In this document: in pieces, positions 1 to 6,168 of the stretch | How positions within the stretch are numbered: position 1 is the first letter of the stretch | Layout: every line of letters starts with the position of its first letter | Source: Frankiales bacterium | Lineage (GTDB): Bacteria > Actinomycetota > Actinomycetes > Mycobacteriales > Jatrophihabitantaceae | NCBI GenBank assembly: GCA_025963265.1 | Contig: JAOPUY010000510.1 | Location: forward strand, 1-6,434 | Length of the DNA: 6,434 nt | Reading direction: 5' to 3' | The notes under the pieces: generated by a model | Seen by the model: only the letters and a program-made list of their open reading frames with translations | Told to the model about the DNA's origin: nothing | The model's database searches: none | Made by a program: the position numbers and the translations under genes

Positions 1-276
1 CTGCTGTCGGCCATCCAGCGCCGGATCTCGGGCATCGAGGCCATGGGGCCAGCCGCGGTGCAGGTGGAGCGGTTGGTCGGCCAAACCCGCAAGGGCGTCC
101 GGGCCGAGCTTCGCCGGATCGGCCTGCCGTCGGCCCCCTGGGGCCCGACCCTGGTCGGGCTGCGCCTGCTGCGCCGCCGTCGCCGGGCTGAGACCGTGAG
201 CAAACTGACCCACTTCGACCTGAGCCAGGTCGTGCCGAGCAGTACGCTCGACGAACTCCACCTACTGCTGCGCTGA
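1..276 (+). CDS. 3' end of an unrecognised protein gene
   Basis: The reading frame is open from the first base to a TGA at 274-276, giving the last 91 residues of a protein whose start lies left of the window. About 90% of its codons end in G or C, as in the neighbouring genes, so it is very probably real coding sequence. The visible part is basic: it has an arginine cluster (RRRRR at about residues 58-62 of the fragment) and ends in a Leu-rich tail, LDELHLLLR. I do not recognise a family and see no signal peptide, membrane segment or catalytic motif in this fragment. An internal ATG at 43 exists, but nothing suggests it is the true start. The gene is on the same strand as the amidohydrolase gene, 106 bases upstream of it, and may be co-transcribed with it because the spacer shows no promoter. 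Function is unknown. Confidence 0.75.
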   Translation: MLSAIQRRISGIEAMGPAAVQVERLVGQTRKGVRAELRRIGLPSAPWGPTLVGLRLLRRRRRAETVSKLTHFDLSQVVPSSTLDELHLLLR

Positions 277-327
277 GCTGCGTTCGGCGGTCGAGAGTCC
301 CGCCCATCGGCCTTGGGCTCATTGGCC

Positions 328-360
328 CCGGCGTTCCCCAGCCCAACGCGGGAATGCTGG
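328..360 (+). promoter_or_regulatory. RNA hairpin in the spacer before the amidohydrolase gene
   Basis: Bases 328-338 (CCGGCGTTCCC) can pair with 350-360 (GGGAATGCTGG) as an unbroken 11-bp stem containing two G-U pairs, with an 11-nt loop (339-349). The G-U pairs make it a plus-strand RNA structure. No T-run follows, so it is not a classical intrinsic terminator. It ends 10 nt before the ribosome binding site of the next gene. It could be a T-less terminator for the upstream gene, a processing or stability element, or a translational control element. The remainder of 277-382 holds no TA dinucleotide, hence no TANNNT-type -10 box. Confidence 0.45.
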
Positions 361-370
361 TGATCGCTGC

Positions 371-377
371 GAGGAGG
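371..377 (+). promoter_or_regulatory. Strong ribosome binding site of the amidohydrolase gene
   Basis: GAGGAGG, a near-perfect anti-16S complement, lies 5 nt before the ATG at 383. It decides this start over the in-frame internal ATG at 434, which has no comparable site. Confidence 0.8.
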
Positions 378-382
378 TCGGC

Positions 383-1615
383 ATGCAGGTCCCCACGCTT
401 GGCTCGGCCTTGCTCCGCCGAGCCCAGGCCGGGATGAACGCAGTCCGCGAGCGCCGGGTGTCGTCGGCCGCCGCTCCGGTTCGCGGAGTCGCCTTCGCCG
501 GCACGGTCTGGGCCGGCGGCGCCGAGGAGCCTCGGGTCGGCACCGTGATCGTCGACGGCTCGGGCCGCATCGCCGAGATCGGGTACGGACCACGGCCGAA
601 TCTGCCCTATGAGTTGTTGACCCTGGGCGGCGAGAGCCACTGGGTGGTGCCGGGCATCACCGACGCCCACGTGCATCTCGGCTTCGACCCGGCGCAGCCC
701 TGGATCAGCGGCTCCGTCAGCGGCCTGGCGACCGGTTTGGTCGGAGTCCGCGACCTCGGCGCCCCGATGCGCTGGGCGGCGCTGTGGCGCACCGGGCACC
801 GCGCCCCACCGCCGGGCAGCCCTTTCGTCGCCGTCGCCGGGCCGATCCTGACCGCGCCCGGCGGCTACCCCTCGCGCAGCTGGGGCGCCGGCGGCTACGC
901 CGAGTTCGTGGACTCGGCCGCCCACGCGCGGTCACGGGTGCAACACCTGGCGGCCGACGGTGTGGACGTGATCAAGTGCGCCATCGACGGCGGCGGCCGG
1001 GATTGGCCGGTCTTGGAGCCCGAGGTGCTGCGGGCGGTCGTCGACACCGCGCATTCGCTCGGGCTCGCCGTCGTGGCCCACGCGCTGTCCGCGGAATGGG
1101 TCGCCCGGGCGCTCGACGCGCGGGTGGACGAATTGGCTCACACGCCCAACGAGCGGCTGAGCCCCGAGCTGGTGCAACGGATCGCCGATCAGGGCGTCTC
1201 GGTCACGTCGACGCTGCAGACGTTCTTCTCCAGCGGGACCGGGCGGGTGGCGGCGGACAACGCCGCCGACCTCGTCGCGGCCGGCGTCCGGCTGCGTTAC
1301 GGAACCGATCTGGGCAACGCCGGCACGAAACCGGGAGTCGATCCGCGGGAACTAGACCGGTTGGCCGACACCGGGCTCGGCCGACTCGGCGCGCTGCGGG
1401 CCGCCACCGAGTACTCGGCGCAAGCCGCCGGGATGCGGCAGCGATCCGGCCGGCTCGTGGTCGGCCAGCCGGCCGCCCTGGTGTTGCTGCCGTTCAGCCC
1501 GCTGGCCGAGCCTGGAGTGTGGCGGACACCGGCTGCGGTCTACGCCGACGGGCGGCTTACGGTAAGTCAGTCACATCCGCATCGTCACCACGCAGGGGAG
1601 TCATCCGCCCGATGA
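383..1615 (+). CDS. Amidohydrolase-superfamily metallohydrolase (imidazolonepropionase/prolidase-like)
   Basis: This 410-residue protein is a metal-dependent hydrolase of the amidohydrolase (TIM-barrel) superfamily, probably cytosolic; the substrate cannot be read from the sequence. The full binuclear metal set is visible: HxH at H96/H98 (TDAHVHLG), a candidate carboxylated lysine K198 (DVIKCA), H233 (VVAHALS), H253 (ELAHT) and the catalytic aspartate D309 (YGTDLG). Residues 36-90 form the usual N-terminal beta-sandwich part (DGSGRIAEIG), and a C-terminal sandwich segment follows (GRLVVGQPAALVLL, 356-369). About 34 residues precede the conserved start of the fold and the tail is His-rich (H398, H400, H402, H403). 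The ATG at 383 is chosen for its strong ribosome binding site. The stop overlaps the start of the next gene (ATGA), implying co-translation with the DUF2567 protein. It lies near histidine biosynthesis genes, but calling it HutI (histidine degradation) would be unsupported. Confidence 0.88.
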   Translation: MQVPTLGSALLRRAQAGMNAVRERRVSSAAAPVRGVAFAGTVWAGGAEEPRVGTVIVDGSGRIAEIGYGPRPNLPYELLTLGGESHWVVPGITDAHVHLGFDPAQPWISGSVSGLATGLVGVRDLGAPMRWAALWRTGHRAPPPGSPFVAVAGPILTAPGGYPSRSWGAGGYAEFVDSAAHARSRVQHLAADGVDVIKCAIDGGGRDWPVLEPEVLRAVVDTAHSLGLAVVAHALSAEWVARALDARVDELAHTPNERLSPELVQRIADQGVSVTSTLQTFFSSGTGRVAADNAADLVAAGVRLRYGTDLGNAGTKPGVDPRELDRLADTGLGRLGALRAATEYSAQAAGMRQRSGRLVVGQPAALVLLPFSPLAEPGVWRTPAAVYADGRLTVSQSHPHRHHAGESSAR

Positions 1616-2166
1616 GGTCTGCTATCCGCCCATTGGCGGCGCTGGTCGCCGTCCAACTCCTCGCGGGTGTGCTGATCGGCTTGATCTGGCTTTGGTGGTC
1701 GCCGCGCACCGTCGCCTACCTGGTCCCGATCAGCAGCACGGGCAGTGCGACCGTCGTCATTCCGGACGAGTCGGAGGCCCAGATCGCCGGCGACGGCCGA
1801 TTCTTCCTCCTGTGCCTCATCGTCGGGCTGCTGGCCGGGCTGCTGGCCTGGCTGTTGCTGCCTCGCCGGCGCGGCCCAGCCACCCTGATCACGCTGGCCG
1901 TTAGCGGGCTGGCGAGCTCGCTGGTCGCCTTCGCCGTCGGGCACGGCTTCTCCAGCGCGACCAAGCACCCGGCGGTGCAGACCGCCTACCACCCGGCGCT
2001 CTCGCTGCACTCGCCCATCTTCCTGGCCGTCCAGACGCTGTTCGCGGCGGTGGTGTACTGCGTCTTCGCCGGACTGAGCTCAGATCCAGCCTTCGTCGGC
2101 CCCCGCGACGGCGGCGCCGACCGAACCGAAGCCCCGCCCGGCCCGGCGGCTAGCCTGCCCGCCTGA
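1612..2166 (+). CDS. DUF2567-type four-helix membrane protein
   Basis: The product has 184 residues and four predicted membrane helices at about 8-29, 63-83, 90-110 and 134-155. A loop at 30-62 follows helix 1 and a hydrophilic Pro/Ala-rich tail ends the protein (156-184). Arginines at the N-terminus and in the PRRRGP turn between helices 2 and 3 place the N- and C-termini in the cytoplasm. The size, helix layout and position next to the LON-domain gene and hisD match the actinobacterial DUF2567 family, whose function is unknown; this family call is from memory of gene order and pattern, not a search. The ATG at 1612 overlaps the amidohydrolase stop (ATGA), with AGGGGAG at 1594-1600 as a possible ribosome binding site. 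The frame is open further upstream to about 784, but that part is an Arg-rich shadow of the amidohydrolase gene. Confidence 0.8.
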   Translation: MRSAIRPLAALVAVQLLAGVLIGLIWLWWSPRTVAYLVPISSTGSATVVIPDESEAQIAGDGRFFLLCLIVGLLAGLLAWLLLPRRRGPATLITLAVSGLASSLVAFAVGHGFSSATKHPAVQTAYHPALSLHSPIFLAVQTLFAAVVYCVFAGLSSDPAFVGPRDGGADRTEAPPGPAASLPA

Positions 2167-2181
2167 ACTCGCGCGCCTGAA

Positions 2182-2221
2182 CTCAGCCGGGCTCGGTTTA
2201 ACTCAGCCGGGCTCAGCCGGG
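2182..2221. repeat. 10-bp tandem repeat at the convergent gene junction
   Basis: The unit CTCAGCCGGG occurs at 2182-2191, 2202-2211 and 2212-2221, with a diverged unit (CTCGGTTTAA) at 2192-2201. A separate 10-base direct repeat, GCCTGAACTC, lies just before it at 2161-2170 and 2175-2184. The array spans the gap between the convergent DUF2567 and LON genes and runs into the LON 3' end. Read on the minus strand, the second intact unit supplies the LON stop codon (TGA, 2205-2203). No convincing terminator stem was found here. Confidence 0.7.
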
Positions 2222-2922
2222 TTGCCGAAGCGCAACGCCGAGGCGGGGATGGCGTGCAGCGCCTGGATCAAGATGTTCTCCCGGCGCAGGATTCGGCGCG
2301 CGGCCTTGAGCCGGGAGGCCGTGTCGGCGCAGGCCAGCAGCGCCTGCCGGTCGATTAACGGCAGCGAGGGCAGTTGGGTCACGGCGTAGGACAACGCCCG
2401 CGGGCTGTCCGGCGGCTCCGCCACCGTCAGTCGCTTCCCGGTGAGTGCGGCCAGCGCGGCCAGGTGCGTGCGCCAAGCGCCGGCGACCGATTCCAGGCCC
2501 CGCTCGGAGACCTCGCCGTCGGGCTCGGCCAGGTAGCGGACCTGCGCTATCAGGTACGGCGCCGCGCTGCTGTCCAGCGACTCGATGACGAAGCGTCGCT
2601 CTCCGACGGCGGCGAGCTCGCTGCGTCCGTCGGCCAAGCTCGTGAGGTCGGTGATCCGGGCCGTGGTGCCGACGTCGTGGACCGTCGCGAACTCGCCCAC
2701 CTCCCAGCCGTGCCGCAGGGCGACGACCCCGAAGACCGGCGGCGCCGGGTTCGCGTCGTTGAGGAGATCGGCCAGCAGCGTCCGGTAGCGGGGTTCGAAC
2801 ACGTTCAGCGCGAGCGTCATGTCGGGCACTAGCACGGTGGCGAGCGGGAACAGCGGCAGGGGCTCGGTGTCAGCGCCGGCCGCGCCCTCGCCAGTGTCGT
2901 CGGCGTCCGGGTTCGGTTCCAC
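2203..2922 (-). CDS. LON substrate-binding (N-terminal) domain protein
   Basis: This 239-residue soluble protein consists of a single LON N-terminal-type domain, the part that binds substrate in Lon protease, without the ATPase or the Ser-Lys protease domain. Conserved landmarks are PLPLFPLATVLVP (21-33), LNVFEPRYRTLL (39-50), VGTTARI (84-90), VGERRFVI (106-113) and a C-terminal helical stretch, LIDRQALLACADTASRLKAARRIL, spread over 189-212. Stand-alone proteins of this kind are common in bacteria; their role is not established and could be adaptor or peptide binding. The start is GTG at 2922-2920: an in-frame TAA lies one codon upstream (2928-2926) and the domain begins about 20 residues later, so no other start fits well. 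No Shine-Dalgarno sequence precedes it, which suggests a leaderless mRNA. It is divergent from hisD and convergent with the DUF2567 gene. Its last residues (AEPG) are encoded by a tandem repeat. Confidence 0.9.
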   Translation of the reverse strand: MEPNPDADDTGEGAAGADTEPLPLFPLATVLVPDMTLALNVFEPRYRTLLADLLNDANPAPPVFGVVALRHGWEVGEFATVHDVGTTARITDLTSLADGRSELAAVGERRFVIESLDSSAAPYLIAQVRYLAEPDGEVSERGLESVAGAWRTHLAALAALTGKRLTVAEPPDSPRALSYAVTQLPSLPLIDRQALLACADTASRLKAARRILRRENILIQALHAIPASALRFGNPAEPG

Positions 2923-2928
2923 CGCTTA

Positions 2929-2934
2929 ACCGTA
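2929..2934 (-). promoter_or_regulatory. Putative -10 element for leaderless LON-domain gene
   Basis: On the minus strand the hexamer TACGGT fits the actinobacterial TANNNT -10 pattern. It is followed by 6 nt and then the GTG start, so transcription would begin at or next to the start codon. This agrees with the absence of a ribosome binding site. The hexamer lies mostly within the 8-bp palindrome CCGTACGG (2930-2937). No good -35 is visible; TTGGGG at 2955-2950 is a weak candidate with a short 15-nt spacer. Confidence 0.45.
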
Positions 2935-2956
2935 CGGCTGGCTGGCTGCCCCCAAC

Positions 2957-2962
2957 TAGACT
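2957..2962 (+). promoter_or_regulatory. Putative -10 element for leaderless hisD (his operon promoter)
   Basis: TAGACT matches the TANNNT -10 pattern and ends 6 nt before the GTG start of hisD, placing the expected transcription start on or beside the start codon. There is no Shine-Dalgarno sequence ahead of that GTG and no leader long enough for a T-box, riboswitch or His-codon attenuator. A -35 match is not evident at the usual distance (ACGGCT at 2934-2939). This is the most likely promoter of the histidine operon. Confidence 0.55.
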
Positions 2963-2968
2963 GGGCGC

Positions 2969-4312
2969 GTGCTACGCCGCGTCGACCTCCGTGCCCCTGC
3001 TGACTCTGACGACTCCCGGGGCGGGAACTACACCCATTCGCTGCGCCGCGTGCTGCCCCGGGCCGCGCTCGACGTGAATGCCGCGCTGGCGGCGGTGACT
3101 CCGGTGATCGAAGCCGTCCGCGACCGCGGCTACGCGGCCGCGCGGGCGGCGACGAACACCTTCGACGGCGTCGACGTCGCGGTTCCGCGGGTGCCCGCGG
3201 CTGCGCTGAGCCAGGCGTTGGCCGAGTTGGACCCAGCCGTGCGCGCGGCGCTGGTCGAGTCGATCCGGCGCGCCCGCCTAGTGCACGCCGAACAGCGTCG
3301 CCAGCGAGTCGAGGTCCAAGTGGTGCCCGGCGGGACCGTCACCGAGAAGTGGATCCCGGTCGAGCGCGTCGGCCTCTACGTTCCCGGCGGCCTGGCGGTT
3401 TACCCCTCGTCCGTGGTCATGAACGTCGTCCCCGCGCAAGAGGCCGGCGTGCCCTCGCTGGTGGTCGTCTCCCCGCCGCAACGCGAGTTCGGCGGCCAGC
3501 CGCACCCGACGATCCTGGCCGCCTGCGAGCTGCTCGGCGTGCGGGAGGTCTACGCGGTCGGCGGCGCGCAGGCCATCGCGCTGCTGGCCTACGGCGAGCC
3601 GGGCTCGGCCGAGTACGAGCCGATCGAGCCCGTCGACGTCGTGACCGGACCGGGCAACATCTACGTGGCGGCGGCCAAGCGGCTGCTGCGCGGGGTCATC
3701 GGCATCGACGCCGAGGCCGGGCCGACCGAGATCGCCGTCCTGGCCGACCACACCGCCGACCCGGCGCACGTGGCGGCCGACCTGATCAGCCAAGCCGAGC
3801 ACGATCCGATGGCCGCGTCGGTGCTGGTGACCGACTCGGCCGAGCTGGCCGACGCCGTCGACGCCGAGGTGGTGCGCCAGGTCGGGCTGACCAAGCACGT
3901 CGAGCGAGTCACCGCCGCGCTCAGCGGGCCGCAGTCGGCGACGGTGCTGGTGACCGACGTCGAGCAGGGGCTCGCTGTCGTCAACGCCTACGCCGCCGAG
4001 CACTTGGAGATCATCACGGCCGACCCGCGCGCGGTGGCCGAGCGCGTCCGCAGCGCCGGCTGCGTGTTCATCGGACCGCACTCGCCGGTGTCGCTGGGCG
4101 ATTACTGCGCCGGCTCGAACCACGTGCTGCCCACCGGTTGCACCGCGCGGCACGCCTCGGGCCTGAGCGTTCAGTCCTTTCTCAAAGGCGTCCACCTGGT
4201 CGAGTACAGCCGGGCGGCCTTGCTGGAGGTCGCGCCGCATGTCATTGCGCTGGCCGACGCCGAGGACCTGCCGGCCCACGGCGCCGCCGTCAAAGTCCGG
4301 ATGCCCGGATGA
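2969..4312 (+). CDS. hisD: Histidinol dehydrogenase
   Basis: HisD (EC 1.1.1.23) oxidises L-histidinol through histidinal to L-histidine with two NAD+, the last two steps of histidine synthesis, in the cytoplasm. The protein has 447 residues, close to family length. Visible hallmarks: VGLYVPGG (134-141), [14 protein letters not shown] (224-237), the zinc-binding pair Q275/H278 (ISQAEHDP), the catalytic E344-H345 pair (YAAEHLEI), the zinc ligand D378 within [14 protein letters not shown] (377-390), and the last zinc ligand H437 (DLPAHG). These correspond to E. coli Gln259, His262, Glu326, His327, Asp360 and His419. The GTG at 2969 gives the expected N-terminus (LRRVDLR) and is probably translated from a leaderless transcript. 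It is the first gene of the operon, overlaps hisC by ATGA, and is divergent from the LON-domain gene. Confidence 0.97.
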   Translation: MLRRVDLRAPADSDDSRGGNYTHSLRRVLPRAALDVNAALAAVTPVIEAVRDRGYAAARAATNTFDGVDVAVPRVPAAALSQALAELDPAVRAALVESIRRARLVHAEQRRQRVEVQVVPGGTVTEKWIPVERVGLYVPGGLAVYPSSVVMNVVPAQEAGVPSLVVVSPPQREFGGQPHPTILAACELLGVREVYAVGGAQAIALLAYGEPGSAEYEPIEPVDVVTGPGNIYVAAAKRLLRGVIGIDAEAGPTEIAVLADHTADPAHVAADLISQAEHDPMAASVLVTDSAELADAVDAEVVRQVGLTKHVERVTAALSGPQSATVLVTDVEQGLAVVNAYAAEHLEIITADPRAVAERVRSAGCVFIGPHSPVSLGDYCAGSNHVLPTGCTARHASGLSVQSFLKGVHLVEYSRAALLEVAPHVIALADAEDLPAHGAAVKVRMPG

Positions 4313-5457
4313 GACCGCTCCCGGCCCAGCAGACCACCTTGGCCGACTTGCCGGTGCGGCCGGAGTTGCGCGACGAGGTCCCGTACGGCGCCCCGCAGCT
4401 CGACGTTCCGGTGCTGCTTAACGTCAACGAGAACCCCTACCCGCCGAGCGAGGCCGTGGTGGCTGACATCGCGGCCGCGGTCGCGGCCGCCGCCCGGACC
4501 ATCAACCGCTACCCGGACCGAGAGTTCTTGGGGCTACGCGGCGATCTCGCCCGATTCCTGATGAGCGACAGCGACGTGCGGCTCGAGCCCCAGCAAGTCT
4601 GGGCGGCTAACGGCTCGAATGAGATCATGCAGCAGTTGCTGCAGGTCTTCGGCGGCCCCGGCCGCAGCGCGCTGTCCTTCGCCCCGACGTACTCGATGTA
4701 TCCGGAGTACGCCCGCAACACCCACACCCAGTGGATCGTCGGCCACCGCGAGGCGGACTTCACCATCGCCGAGGACCACGCGATCTCCTTGATCCGGCAG
4801 TACCAACCCTCGGTGGTGATCCTCACCTCGCCCAACAACCCCACAGGGACGGCGTTGCCGCTGAGCCTCATCGAGGCGGTGCTGGCCACGGCGCCCGGCG
4901 TCGTGATCGTCGATGAGGCCTACGCCGAGTTCCGGCGGCCCGGCGTGCCGAGCGCGCTCAGCCTGCTGTCGGCCCACGGCAACCTGGTCGTCACCCGGAC
5001 CATGAGCAAGGCCTTCGCCTACGCCGGCGGCCGGCTGGGCTACCTCGCCTCGTCGGCGGCCGTGGTCGACGCCGTCCGAATCGTGCGGCTGCCCTACCAC
5101 CTGTCGGCGATCCAACAGGCCGCGGCCCGGGCCGCGCTGGCGCACGGCGCGGAGGCGCTGGCCCGAGTCGCCGACTTGCGCGCTGAGCGCGATCGCACCG
5201 TGTCCTGGCTGCGGGAGCACGGCTGGCAGGCGGCCGAATCGGACGCGAACTTCGTGCTGTTCGGCACCATCGCCGATCGCCATGCCGTCTGGCAGGGGTT
5301 GCTCGACCGCGGGGTGCTGATCCGCGAGACCGGACCGCAGCACTGGCTGCGGGTCTCGATCGGCACGGCCGCGGAGATGGCCGCCTTCCGCGCGGCGCTG
5401 CTGGAGATCGGCGATGTGACCGGAACCCCGGCATCCGCCGTGACGGCGCCGGTCTAG
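4309..5457 (+). CDS. hisC: Histidinol-phosphate aminotransferase
   Basis: HisC (EC 2.6.1.9) is a PLP-dependent class I/II (fold type I) aminotransferase. It transfers an amino group from glutamate to imidazoleacetol phosphate to give histidinol phosphate. The protein has 382 residues. Visible residues: NENPYPPS (40-47) for substrate binding, [10 protein letters not shown] (100-109) in the cofactor phosphate region, Y128, N177 in SPNNPTG (174-180), D202 in VDEAYAEF (201-208), the Schiff-base lysine K234 in [15 protein letters not shown] (231-245) with R242, and the carboxylate-binding R348 (HWLRVSIGT). The ATG at 4309 overlaps the hisD stop (ATGA), so translation is probably coupled. The frame is open upstream of this ATG, but that is an Arg-rich shadow of hisD. 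The last dozen residues ([12 protein letters not shown]) look like an unstructured tail. The HisC assignment over other aminotransferases rests on these motifs together with the his context. Confidence 0.96.
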   Translation: MRPLPAQQTTLADLPVRPELRDEVPYGAPQLDVPVLLNVNENPYPPSEAVVADIAAAVAAAARTINRYPDREFLGLRGDLARFLMSDSDVRLEPQQVWAANGSNEIMQQLLQVFGGPGRSALSFAPTYSMYPEYARNTHTQWIVGHREADFTIAEDHAISLIRQYQPSVVILTSPNNPTGTALPLSLIEAVLATAPGVVIVDEAYAEFRRPGVPSALSLLSAHGNLVVTRTMSKAFAYAGGRLGYLASSAAVVDAVRIVRLPYHLSAIQQAAARAALAHGAEALARVADLRAERDRTVSWLREHGWQAAESDANFVLFGTIADRHAVWQGLLDRGVLIRETGPQHWLRVSIGTAAEMAAFRAALLEIGDVTGTPASAVTAPV

Positions 5458-5486
5458 ATGCGGGAAGATAGTCGCGGCGAGTCAGA

Positions 5487-5499
5487 GGCCCGCGGGGCC
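5487..5499 (+). other. Small GC hairpin in the hisC-hisB spacer
   Basis: GGCCC (5487-5491) and GGGCC (5495-5499) can form a 5-bp stem with a 3-nt loop inside the 102-base stretch between the hisC stop and the preferred hisB start. There is no T-run, so termination is unlikely. A stem this short may be chance in GC-rich DNA. The spacer has no TANNNT box, so hisB is probably transcribed from the hisD promoter. Confidence 0.25.
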
Positions 5500-5544
5500 G
5501 CCGTCGTCAAACCAGCCCGTACCCGACCGACCCGAATTCAGCCC

Positions 5545-5552
5545 AGAGGGAG
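5545..5552 (+). promoter_or_regulatory. Ribosome binding site that sets the hisB start
   Basis: AGAGGGAG is purine-rich and complementary to the 16S tail. It lies 7 nt before GTG at 5560, supporting that codon over the in-frame ATG at 5458, which directly follows the hisC stop and has no such site. Confidence 0.7.
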
Positions 5553-5559
5553 CTCGCAG

Positions 5560-6165
5560 GTGAGTCGCACCGGACGAGTAGAGCGCACGACAGCCGAGAC
5601 CAAGGTCCTGGTCGAGATCGAACTCGACGGCGCGGGCTTCACCGACGTGACCACCGGGGTCGGCTTCTTCGACCACATGCTGAGCTCGTTTGGGCGGCAC
5701 GGACTATTCGACCTGACGGTGCAGGTGGAGGGCGACCTGCACATCGACGCGCACCACACCGTCGAGGACGCGGCCATCGCGCTGGGTCAGGCCTTCGCCG
5801 AGGCGGCGGGCGACAAGGCCGGCACCCGACGTTTCGGCGACGCGGTGATCCCGATGGACGAGGCGCTGGTCTCGGCCGCGGTCGACCTGTCCGGGCGGCC
5901 GTACCTCGTCCACAATGAGCCCGAGGGCGCGCCGGCCTACATCATCGGCTCGGAGTCGGCCTACGCCACCACGCTGACCCGACACGTCTTCGAGTCCTTC
6001 GCCTTCCACGCGCGGGTGGCGCTGCATGTCAACGTTCAAGCTGGACGGGACTGGCACCACATCACCGAGGCCCAGTACAAGGCGGTCGCGCGGGCGTTGC
6101 GGGCGGCGGTCGAGCTGGACCCGCGGCAGCAGGGGATGATCCCCTCGACCAAGGGCGTGCTGTAG
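5560..6165 (+). CDS. hisB: Imidazoleglycerol-phosphate dehydratase
   Basis: HisB (EC 4.2.1.19) dehydrates imidazoleglycerol phosphate to imidazoleacetol phosphate, the substrate of HisC. It is a manganese enzyme that normally assembles as a 24-mer in the cytoplasm. From GTG 5560 the protein has 201 residues, the usual length for the monofunctional enzyme; the histidinol-phosphatase domain of the enterobacterial fusion is absent. The two halves of the fold each carry a metal motif: H39 (FFDHM), H65-H66 and E69 (DAHHTVED) in the first; H142 (TRHVFES), H166-H167 and E170 ([10 protein letters not shown]) in the second. The signature C-terminus STKG is present at 196-199. An alternative ATG at 5458 would add 34 residues rich in Arg and Ser. 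That stretch has about 68% G/C at third positions, lower than the genes around it, and lies outside the conserved fold, so GTG 5560 is preferred. Confidence 0.95.
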   Translation: MSRTGRVERTTAETKVLVEIELDGAGFTDVTTGVGFFDHMLSSFGRHGLFDLTVQVEGDLHIDAHHTVEDAAIALGQAFAEAAGDKAGTRRFGDAVIPMDEALVSAAVDLSGRPYLVHNEPEGAPAYIIGSESAYATTLTRHVFESFAFHARVALHVNVQAGRDWHHITEAQYKAVARALRAAVELDPRQQGMIPSTKGVL

Positions 6166-6168
6166 CCG

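Noticed and set aside
784..1611. Upstream in-frame extension of the DUF2567 reading frame
   Set aside because: The translation is a low-complexity Arg/Gly/Ala shadow of the amidohydrolase gene in another frame; the real gene starts at ATG 1612, at the ATGA overlap.
383..1615. Amidohydrolase as imidazolonepropionase (HutI), linking histidine breakdown to synthesis
   Set aside because: The metal-binding residues are generic for the superfamily, no HutI-specific motif was identified, and no other hut gene is present.
2145..2163. GC stem GGCGG/CCGCC at the end of the DUF2567 gene as a terminator
   Set aside because: Only 5 bp with a 9-nt loop, inside coding sequence, with no T-run; such stems are frequent by chance at this GC content.
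2923..2968. T-box, riboswitch or His-codon attenuator before the his operon
   Set aside because: Only 46 bp separate the two divergent start codons, too short for such a leader, and there is no His-rich leader peptide.
3278..4279. Long antisense open frame opposite hisD
   Set aside because: Low-complexity Gly/Arg/His/Asp composition and no recognisable motif; long antisense frames are expected where third positions are almost all G or C. The same applies to the frame opposite hisC at 4534-5343.
3349..4308. Upstream in-frame extension of the hisC reading frame
   Set aside because: It lies wholly inside hisD in another frame and is an Arg-rich shadow typical of high-GC DNA; HisC begins at ATG 4309.
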